DNA of 64,000 nucleotides from Myxococcales bacterium (GTDB taxonomy: Bacteria; Myxococcota_A; Polyangia; GCA-2747355), in the NCBI GenBank assembly GCA_020431405.1, contig JAGQIK010000496.1, positions 1 to 64,000 of the forward strand, in the 5' to 3' direction. Within the stretch, counting starts at the first letter, position 1; each line of letters starts with the position of its first letter. Shown one piece after another: positions 27,813 to 35,700 of the stretch. Position numbers and translations under genes: made by a program. The notes beneath the pieces are model-generated. The model saw only the letters and a program-made list of their open reading frames with translations, was not told where the DNA came from and made no database searches.

Positions 27813-29519
27813 ATGCCCTCGTTAGACGCGAAGCAGATCACCAAGTACATCAAGCACCGCGCGCGTCATCTCTATCAGCAGCCCGAGACGCCGCTCTGCG
27901 AGAGCCACGGCGTGGATGCCATCGAGCCGCTGCTGTCGATGTGCGCCGGCTGGCAGGTCGCGCCGGCGGTCTTCGACGAGCTCGGGCGCTACTCGCTGTC
28001 GGAGCGCCGCGAGCACGTGCACCCTGGCGTGGCGCGCTGGGCTGCGCGGCTGTTTTGCGACGAGAAAGACCCCGACGACTCGGGCATGTCTGCCGAGCAC
28101 CTGGTTCAGTTCGTGCTGGCAGAGCTTCCGGAGACGCCCGAGCTGATCGAATCCGTCTTCACGGCCATCGGCACGGATGTCGTCGAGCGGCGCAACGCAA
28201 CGAAGCATCTGATCCAGCTCGCCTTGCGCGGGCGACATCGGGCGGCGTTGCCGTCGATCCGGCCGCTGTGGGCCAGCCAGTACGAGTGGGGCAAGGCCGT
28301 GATGAACATCGACGGCGGCGAGTCGCTCGCCGACGAGGTGCGACGCGCGCTGAAGTCGCGAAAGCGCGCCACCGCGCGCGACCTCGCGTTGTGCCTGGCC
28401 GTCATCGCGCCGGAAGGCGCGCGCGAGACGCTGCTGCCGCTGCTCGAGGCGCGCTGGGACGACGTGCGCCTCGCGCTTGGCTACCTCGCCCACCCCGACG
28501 ACCTCGGGCGCATCGGCAACAATGATCCCACCGGCAAGCACGCCACCCGCATGCACGTCGCGCGCTCGCCGGGGCCGGCCGTCAAGCGGGCCAAGGCGCT
28601 CGAGGCCGCGCTCGCAGACTGGATGAACCACGGCGGGCGCATCGTAGCCGCCGAGCTGCTCTGCGACGCAGACCTGCACGTCGCCACCAGCGCGGCGCAC
28701 GTGCTGCGCACCTACGCCGAGGCCTACAAAGACCCCAAGGCCGCCGGCCACGAGCACGAGCTGAGCGTGCTGCACAGCATCGCGACGCTCGCGCGCGACG
28801 GCGCCGACGACGCGCTGTGGAAGTCGATCGAGGCGCTTCACCGCACGGTGCCGCACGCGCCGCCGCTGCCGCAGCGCGAACGCTCGAGCGAAGCGGCGCC
28901 ATCGCTGGGCTCTGGCGAGGCGCACGCGCCGGTGGCCAAGCCGGCCGCCGTCGCCGCGGCACGCGCGCTCGGCGAGCTGCTCTTCGAGAAGGCGCGTCTC
29001 GAGCGCAGCGACGAAGCCGCCGCGGCGCTGCTCGAGCCACGCATCAGCACGGTAGACGAGGGCACGCTGCTGTCGGTTGCTGGCGAGAGCTTCGTCGTCG
29101 ACGACGACGGCGTGAACCTGCGGCCGAGCGGCGCCGACGGCAGCGTCGCGAGCGAGGCGCGCCGAAAGCGCGTCGAGACGTTGCAGAAGAAGGTGCAGAA
29201 AGACATCGACGGCATGCGCTCGCAGATCGCTGCCGCCGAGCAGCTCGCCGAGCTCATGACTCAGATCGCCAAGCTCGAGTCCGACCTCGGAGGCCGCGCT
29301 TTTCACGAGAACTACAGCGAGGCGTCGGTCAAGCGGCGCGAGAAGCTGCTGCTCGTCGACCAGCTCAGCCAGGGGCGCTTCATCGTGCGTCGCGCCAGCG
29401 GCAAGGTCTGCGACGTCGCCAGCTACGGCCGGCCGGGGCGCACGCTGCACGACTCGCTCGACGACGCGCTGCGGGCGCACGAAGCGCGCGTCGCCGAGCT
29501 CACGCGCCAGCTCGGCTGA
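27813..29519 (+). CDS. Uncharacterised protein with HEAT-like helices and a coiled coil
   Basis: A 568-residue protein without signal peptide or membrane segment. I do not recognise a family. Residues 20-330 are rich in alpha helices in a HEAT-like arrangement (LPSIRPLWASQYEWGKAVMN, ALCLAVIAPEGARETLLPLL). A linker at about 350-375 is rich in Pro, Ser and Glu. Residues 440-490 form a likely coiled coil (RRKRVETLQKKVQKDIDGMRS, AELMTQIAKLE). The final 70 residues are a small mixed domain with GRFIVRRASGKVCDVASYG. It is divergent from the lipoprotein operon. Codon use is like its core neighbours. Confidence 0.6.
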   Translation: MPSLDAKQITKYIKHRARHLYQQPETPLCESHGVDAIEPLLSMCAGWQVAPAVFDELGRYSLSERREHVHPGVARWAARLFCDEKDPDDSGMSAEHLVQFVLAELPETPELIESVFTAIGTDVVERRNATKHLIQLALRGRHRAALPSIRPLWASQYEWGKAVMNIDGGESLADEVRRALKSRKRATARDLALCLAVIAPEGARETLLPLLEARWDDVRLALGYLAHPDDLGRIGNNDPTGKHATRMHVARSPGPAVKRAKALEAALADWMNHGGRIVAAELLCDADLHVATSAAHVLRTYAEAYKDPKAAGHEHELSVLHSIATLARDGADDALWKSIEALHRTVPHAPPLPQRERSSEAAPSLGSGEAHAPVAKPAAVAAARALGELLFEKARLERSDEAAAALLEPRISTVDEGTLLSVAGESFVVDDDGVNLRPSGADGSVASEARRKRVETLQKKVQKDIDGMRSQIAAAEQLAELMTQIAKLESDLGGRAFHENYSEASVKRREKLLLVDQLSQGRFIVRRASGKVCDVASYGRPGRTLHDSLDDALRAHEARVAELTRQLG

Positions 29520-29652
29520 CGCGGCGAGCGGTGGTGCAAACAGTCCCAGTCACTGTTGCATCATCGAAGCTCGGAGAGAGTATTCCGCGTACTGATCACG
29601 CGGAGATACGGAGGGCACCAGTCTTGCTCGAAGCGCGCGCAGAGAGGAACTG

Positions 29653-30771
29653 ATGCAAGCAGCCAGCACCGCGCGCCCGCTTCGCGTCGCGCTCGTCATC
29701 GCGCTTTTGCCGCTCGTCGCCTGCGGCGGCGACGGCTTCGTCACCAACGGCACCCCGGGCTCCGGGTCTGGCTCGGGCCAGCCGGGACAGCCGGGACAGC
29801 CAGGCCAACCAGGCAACCCCGGCCAACCCACGCAGCCAGGCAACCCTGACCCGCCGCAGCCGCCCGGTCCAACCTGCGGCGGCCAGGATATCCCGATCAA
29901 GCTGGTCAAGCAGGGCGAGGTTCCGGACCTGCACCTGGTCGTCGATCGGTCCGGCTCGATGATCCTGCCGGTGGACCTCTTCAACCTCGCCCTCGGCAGC
30001 AAGTGGGATGTCATGCGCGGCGCGCTCGGCGGCTTGGTCGACAGCTACGCCAACAACATCCGCTTCGGGCTCACGCTCTATCCCGCGGCGGCAGACGCCT
30101 GCGCGCCGGGCGCCATCGACGTGCCCATCGCCGCGGGCAACGGCACCGCCGTCAAAGCGGCGCTGCAGAGCAAGGGCCCCGACGGCAACACGCCAACGCA
30201 CACGACGCTCGACGCCGTGCGCGCGTACCTCGCCGTCACGCCGCCTGGCCCCGGCGCGCGCTTCGTGCTGCTCGCCACCGACGGTCTGCCCAACTGTCTG
30301 GGGCAGCCGGACGCCGACAGCAGCGCCGCAACGCTCGCAGCCGTCAAGGCCATCGTAGCGACAGGCACCAAGGTCTTCGTGCTCGGCTTCGGCAGCATCG
30401 TCGCGGCCAACCCCGCGCTGCTCGATCAGCTCGCCAACGCCGGCGGCGTGCCCAACCCCAACGGGCCGAACGCCTTCTACCCAGCGACCAATAAGAAGGA
30501 GCTCGAGAACGCGCTCGTCGCCATCGCCGGCGGCATCATCCCGCCACCGTGCACGTACAGCCTCAACGCGCCGCCTCCCGACCCCGACAAGGTCACCGTC
30601 AGCTTCGATGGCAACCCGATCCCGCGCACGCTCTCCAACAACTCGGGCTGGAACTACACGCAGGGCGGACGCGAGATCACCTTCTTCGGCGCGGCGTGCG
30701 CACAGCTGCGCGCCGGCCAGGTCAAGAGCGTCAAGGTCGCCTACGGCTGCAAGGGACCCGTGATCAACTAG
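29653..30771 (+). CDS. Lipoprotein with a Gly-Gln-Pro linker and a von Willebrand A domain
   Basis: A 372-residue lipoprotein; the lipobox is LVAC. The linker (about 38-75) consists of GQPGQP/GNPGQP units. The VWA domain begins at LHLVVDRSGSMILP with an intact DxSxS metal site and continues through LLATDGLPNCLG. The C-terminal 80 residues are a beta domain with two or more cysteines (FFGAACAQL, VAYGCKGP). The start is ATG 29653 with GAGGAA before it. It is a probable surface protein; the gene stands alone with about 130 bases of leader. Confidence 0.75.
   Translation: MQAASTARPLRVALVIALLPLVACGGDGFVTNGTPGSGSGSGQPGQPGQPGQPGNPGQPTQPGNPDPPQPPGPTCGGQDIPIKLVKQGEVPDLHLVVDRSGSMILPVDLFNLALGSKWDVMRGALGGLVDSYANNIRFGLTLYPAAADACAPGAIDVPIAAGNGTAVKAALQSKGPDGNTPTHTTLDAVRAYLAVTPPGPGARFVLLATDGLPNCLGQPDADSSAATLAAVKAIVATGTKVFVLGFGSIVAANPALLDQLANAGGVPNPNGPNAFYPATNKKELENALVAIAGGIIPPPCTYSLNAPPPDPDKVTVSFDGNPIPRTLSNNSGWNYTQGGREITFFGAACAQLRAGQVKSVKVAYGCKGPVIN
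29768..29850 (+). repeat. Coding repeat CAGCCGGGA / CCAGGCAAC
   Basis: About eight imperfect 9-base units encode the Gln-Pro-Gly and Asn-Pro-Gly linker of the VWA lipoprotein. Confidence 0.8.
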
Positions 30772-30869
30772 CTGGGTCGAGTGGCAGAAGCCGCTCGCGA
30801 GGCAACGGCGCGCTCGGGAGCTGCGCCCTTTTCCGGCAAGCGCGGCCGCGCGCGTGACAAGATGCCCGG

Positions 30870-31730
30870 ATGAGCTTGAGTGAGCGGTCGCGCCGCGTGC
30901 CGTTGGCGCTGCGGCTTGTGCTGATCCTCGGGGCGCTCGGCTTGTCGGTGTATTGGGGCTTCGCCTACGCCGGCCCCTACCGCTGGCTCGCCGAGCTGCA
31001 GCTGTCGTGGTTCGGCAGCTACGTCGTGATGCTCACCGGCGCGCTGACGCTGCTCTTGCTGCTGCTCCCATCGCTCGTGGCGATCCAGCTGCTGGCGCTG
31101 GCGTTCCCGCCGAGCGCGGCGCGTGACCCGGGGCCCCTCGCCGACCCGGCCGCGGTCGAAGACTTCATTCGGCGCCGCATCGGATACTTGCTCGGCACCC
31201 TGCTCAGCGTGGGGCTGCTCGCGGCCGCCGGCGTCTTCGCCGTCAAGGCCCTGAGCTTCGGCAACCACGTCGACGCGACGGTCGCCGACCTCGAGCGCGG
31301 CGACCGTCCGCCCTCGCGCTGGGTCACGCTGCACGGCGGGCGGCTGCTGTGGCACCGCGCGGTGGGCATGCGCAGCGGCCGCGGGGGCAGCATCAAGCGC
31401 AACTACGTCCCGCTGGTCTCGGCGCACTGGCGCGAAGGCGACCCGGTGCGCGTTTACGTCGAGCTCTACGCCAGCTGGATGCGGCGCTACCACATCGCGC
31501 TCGCCGGCGATACGCACCCGGGCACGCTCGGCCGCGACAGCCTGCCCGGCGTCGTGCGCAGCGAGCTGACACGCCAGCTCGGCCGCGACCCGCGCGGCTA
31601 CTGGGTGCTCGACTACCGCAGGTCGCCGCGCGATGTGATGTCGATGGCCGGGGCGTTTGGCGCGTCGGGGCTGTTCTTCGGCGTGATCGTCGCGCTGGTG
31701 TGGCTGCTGCGAGGCCGCAAGCGTGCCTGA
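30870..31730 (+). CDS. Uncharacterised membrane protein
   Basis: A 286-residue protein with four predicted membrane helices (about residues 12-30, 50-78, 107-127 and 261-280). Between the third and fourth is a soluble domain of about 125 residues, opening with VDATVADLERGDRPPS and containing RVYVELYASWMRRYHIAL. The pattern of a small soluble domain between helices is like several DUF3592-type proteins, but I cannot assign a family. No Shine-Dalgarno precedes ATG 30870. It is the last gene before the tRNA remnant and the accessory region. Confidence 0.6.
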   Translation: MSLSERSRRVPLALRLVLILGALGLSVYWGFAYAGPYRWLAELQLSWFGSYVVMLTGALTLLLLLLPSLVAIQLLALAFPPSAARDPGPLADPAAVEDFIRRRIGYLLGTLLSVGLLAAAGVFAVKALSFGNHVDATVADLERGDRPPSRWVTLHGGRLLWHRAVGMRSGRGGSIKRNYVPLVSAHWREGDPVRVYVELYASWMRRYHIALAGDTHPGTLGRDSLPGVVRSELTRQLGRDPRGYWVLDYRRSPRDVMSMAGAFGASGLFFGVIVALVWLLRGRKRA

Positions 31731-31768
31731 CCGTGCATGCCATGCCCACGCCACGCTGACAGGTGCGC

Positions 31769-31796
31769 TTGACACGGCTAGCCTTTGGGCTATCGT
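31769..31796 (+). promoter_or_regulatory. Sigma70 promoter of the truncated tRNA
   Basis: TTGACA (31769-31774) and TATCGT (31791-31796) are separated by 16 bases. The expected transcription start is near 31803, just before the first base of the tRNA remnant at 31810. This is the arrangement of a working tRNA promoter. Confidence 0.65.
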
Positions 31797-31809
31797 CGCG
31801 GCCTAGCGT

Positions 31810-31851
31810 GCGGGAATAACTCAGTTGGTAGAACAGCTGACAACTTCCCGC
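31810..31851 (+). pseudogene. Truncated glycine-type tRNA (5' acceptor strand and D-arm only)
   Basis: GCGGGAA (31810-31816) is the 5' acceptor strand of many bacterial tRNA-Gly genes. It is followed by TAACTCAGTTGGTAGA, the standard D-arm. The anticodon arm, variable loop and T-arm are missing; after 11 more bases TTCCCGC (31845-31851) appears, exactly complementary to the acceptor strand. The stem is extended by CTAGCG/CGCTAG on its flanks with a two-base bulge. The likely reading is an internal deletion or an integration event in a tRNA-Gly gene. A small structured RNA that keeps the promoter is the alternative. Confidence 0.6.
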
Positions 31852-32243
31852 GCTAGCGTAGCCGCGCCCAACGGAGTGGGGCTTGCTCGCTCTAACGGTG
31901 CGCTACGCCGGGCGCAGAAGAGGCGCCGGTGGTCGCACAGACCACGTCGTGACTGCTATTGGCCCGAAGCACATTCGCCGAGTTGGCCGACCGGCCGACT
32001 CCGACGCGGGATCGATGGCGTAGATGCATGGTGACATCTAACCCTGCCCCTGCCGACCCCAAGCCGCTACTCCGCGGGCTGGTGCGCGGACGAAGGTTCC
32101 GTCGTCGGTAGCCTCCGTCCCGAAGGTCACCGCAACGTCCGCGCTCCGCTTCGGCCATGAGCATCCCTGCAAAGAAAACCCGCGCGACCGACGCGTGATG
32201 CGCGAACAGGACATGCTCGCAAAACGACAGCGACTCTATGTCC

Positions 32244-32663
32244 TCATCGTGACTTCGGGGAGAACGAGGAGACGATCTCGCCACTTGGCGCCATGAAGAC
32301 AAAGACATCAAATAGGTCGCTTAGTCGTCGATACACGAAGGCTCGGCCGTGACCCGAGCCAGACGGAGCAACGACCTCATCGTCTGGCTCTCCGAGCTTC
32401 CTTCGCGCTTCCTCTAGACTCCCGAGCATTCCGATCTCGGCCTTCAATCGCCGCATCTCGACTGATGCTCCCGGCGGCTCCGCACGCGGCAGGCGGCCAC
32501 CACAGATGTAGCAGTAGTGCAGCGCCACGTAGCCTTCCCCCTCCGGCGTAGAGAAGACGATACGAAAGCGGCCCTCCGCACCTACTTCGACCGGAATGCT
32601 CGGGTCCTGGGCATGTTCCTCTACGGAGCGGCACACACAGGCAGCGGGCGATGTCGTCGCCAT
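32244..32663 (-). CDS. Small CxC/CxxC protein, candidate immunity protein for the Rhs toxin
   Basis: A 139-residue protein read from ATG 32663; the frame is open to 32801 but would overlap the Rhs stop. It has a CVC pair at residues 9-11 and YCYICGGRLP at 50-59, a CxC/CxxC set that could bind zinc. The C-terminal half is mixed alpha/beta (RRLSDLFDVFVFMAPSGE). No signal peptide is seen. It lies directly downstream of the Rhs gene in the same direction, 101 bases after its stop, the usual position of an Rhs immunity gene. No family name is certain; the immunity role is inferred from position. Confidence 0.5.
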   Translation of the reverse strand: MATTSPAACVCRSVEEHAQDPSIPVEVGAEGRFRIVFSTPEGEGYVALHYCYICGGRLPRAEPPGASVEMRRLKAEIGMLGSLEEARRKLGEPDDEVVAPSGSGHGRAFVYRRLSDLFDVFVFMAPSGEIVSSFSPKSR

Positions 32664-32764
32664 AATGTTAACCTGCACAGTCCTTGCTGACCGACAAAGG
32701 CAATCGCTCGGACAGAGCACACGAGCAACAGACCACACGAGCAACCTCGTGCGGCACGATGAGA

Positions 32765-35700
32765 CTACCCGCCAGCAGGATTGCCCACCAAATTCCACCA
32801 ACTCTCAAACTCTGGACACTTCAATCGCGCCTCATATTTCTTCCAGTACTTGACATTGTCGAATCTACACCAGAACTCACAGCGCCAGGTACGAGCACAG
32901 TCCCCGCGGTAGGCGTCGCCGCTGCCCGAGGGCCCGGGGATCGCCTTGCTGTTAAAGCACAGGTACGGATCATCGGCAGGTGGCGAAGGCACATACGTCT
33001 TGGGTAGCTCCTCCGCCCCTGCCTCATCCGCGTTCGACATCTGCATCGGTCCCACCACCTCGTCCAATGTCAACGTCTGGCCCGTGCCTGCGATGACAAT
33101 GCCAATGCCCGCAATGACGCCGACCACGGCAACTGCTGGAGAGCCGATGATTGCACCCAGTGTCGCGCCAGCCGCTGCGATGCCTCGACCAATATTAGGC
33201 AGCGCCGGTGCGAACCCACTTAGCCCCGTGGGGTCAACGTGGTTGATCGGATCGTAATACGCGTACCTCAGCAGGTTGTGATCCGAGAGCTGCAAAACCG
33301 GGTCAGCTGTTAGATAGGATCCGATATATGGGTCGTAGTAGCGCATCCAATTGTAGTAAAGCGCAGGACGCGTCAACGTTGCCGCATCAAGCGCAATTCG
33401 GGTCTCGATGTCGGCGTACTGACCCGGGCGCCGATGAGGCTGATGAATGAGCCAGAGGAAGTCTCCCCTTTCGACGGTCCAACCAAAGGCGTCGACATCT
33501 GCGGCGTACAACTGGTAGCCCCACGGATCGGTACCAAGGACTGGCTGCCCCAGTTGGTCGGTCTGATAGAAGACTTCGTACTCGAAGCCCCACGCGCTCG
33601 TGGCCCACTGATAGACGGGGCGCCTCCCGAGGTACACATACTCAAAGCTCTCTGGCGTCCCACCACTCGGCATGCGCACTTCGGCGATCAGGCGATTCCT
33701 CTGGTCGTAGAAGTACCGCCACACCTCGACTTCGGCTCCTCGGACAATCGTCTTTTCGATACGACGCCCACGATGATCATAGGCGAATCCGGCGAGAAGG
33801 TCTTGGTGGCTGCCGTTATGGAACGTCCTGCCCGTGAGCGCTTGCAGCCGCCCGCTCGGGTAGTAGTAGTACCACCGCTCGCGTCGCGTATCGATCGGGT
33901 ACGTCCAGTCTGCCGTCCGCGCGCCGTACTCGTCCCAAAAGTAGTAGATCGGATAACCTGCCGTGTTCGGACTGAAACGCGTGACATACGAAGGCTGGTT
34001 GTTCGGACCGTACGGTGAATAGCCCCAGTAGTAGAAGGACAACACATCGCTGCTAGGAAAATAGGCGTTCTTGAAGAGCAACGCACTGATATTGCTCCCT
34101 GTGTACTGGGTGGCTACGGTCGCGGCTGTGCATCCCGCCGACGTGTTCTCGCATTGCAGGCGCCCTGCGTAGTCGTAGGTGAAATGGTGGCTGCTTTCAC
34201 ACTTTCCAGCGCTGCACGTCTGCTGATTACCGCAATCCGCCGCGGAGACACACTGGCCAATCCTGCGGACGTAGGACTTCGTGCGGCGCGGGGTGTCCGG
34301 CACTAACGTGATATCGAGGCCAGCAGTAGCTCCAGACGACTGGATCGCCTGCAACTGATACCCGTCACTCCACGAGTGGGTGATATGAATCCCACCTGGG
34401 CCGAGATCGTAGGCCTTTACACTGCCAAAAGGCTTATACTCCACATTCTGATAGACGGTTCTACCTACGCCAAGAAACTTGGCGCTCGTAACCTTTCGCG
34501 AGGCACTATCGTGGGTGAATGTCAGCACCTCCTGTGAAAGAGGCATCGTAATGGTGCTGACTTTGCCATCCGTGGTGTACGAGTACTCGGTGACGTTCTC
34601 CGAGCCATCCGGCCATGCGTGCCTTTCGCGTGAGACTTGACCAAACTTGTTGTACGAGAAGAACGTCTTCCGCCATGACGGCACGCCCTCCGCAACGCAC
34701 CCCACCTCGGTCTCCACAAGCACGACCCGCCCCACGCCGTTGACGCAATCGTCCTCATCGCAGTCGGCGTGGGTATCATAGTGAAGCTTGTGCGTCTGCC
34801 CCACTGTCGCTAGGCCTGCTCCACTGCAGCGGCCTACGCTGTCTGCCGGGCTGACGCGGAGCAGCCTGTTCTGCCCATCGTAGTCAAAGACGGTCTCGCG
34901 TTCAATGTCGTAACCACGGCGCATCTTGACGATGTTTCCATTGCCATCGTACTCGAGTCGGGTACGGCTGCCGTCGGCAGATGTAACTTCGACGATGCGG
35001 CCGAAGTCATCGTAGGTGTAGGTCGAATCCGTTGTCGTAGAGCCTGTCGTCGGTGACCTGATTATCGACGGGTTGCCCGCGGCGTCAGGCACGACCTCCG
35101 TCTTCAACGGTGCTTCCCCATTGAGATAGGTCGTTATTTCCTTAACTTGATCCAGGCCGTTATACTTGTACTCGACGGTAGGGCAATTACACGCGATGAG
35201 GTCGCCAGAGCATCCGCTGCAGCTCTCATTTCCGAATTGCGTGAGGCGCCCGAAGGCATCGTACCTGAATTGCTTAAAGTCCAGCGACGAGCCCTTGTCG
35301 TAGCGCTTGGCCAGCTTCCCAGTGGTCGGCTCGTACTCGTACCTTTGCTCAAACGTCTTGGTGCCGGATGCTTCGTGGTATGTGAGCTTAATGACTTTCC
35401 CCCGATCATCGCGGCTGTATTCCACATAGGCGCCAGCGCCAACTGGATTCACGGGGCAGCTGGCAGCGACTGTTGTACGCGTGATACGCCCATAGGAGTC
35501 GCGCGTGAAGTAGGTGCACCGGCCTCCTCCGGGATGCTTGATTCGAGACAACAAGCCCGCGGCGTACTGCAACTCGGTGACCCGCCCACCAAGATCGATG
35601 CTGCTCAAGCGCCCGTCCGCAGTATATGCGTAGGTGCCACTCAGAACGCCGTTGGGCAGCCCGATGCTCGTCGGACGGCCGAATTCATTGTACGACGAGA

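Larger units (their letters stand above)
31731..32243. other. Gene-free boundary region with a tRNA remnant
   Basis: This 513-base stretch contains the promoter and tRNA fragment described separately, and a 7-base inverted repeat (GCGTAGC 31856-31862, GCTACGC 31902-31908). A 139-codon open frame on the minus strand (31892-32311) has no coding character. No integrase or insertion-sequence end is visible. It marks the change from core to accessory content. Confidence 0.6.

Noticed and set aside
31810-31890. Complete tRNA gene
   Set aside because: The acceptor strand and D-arm are present but there is no anticodon arm and no TTCGA-type T-arm within the required distance.
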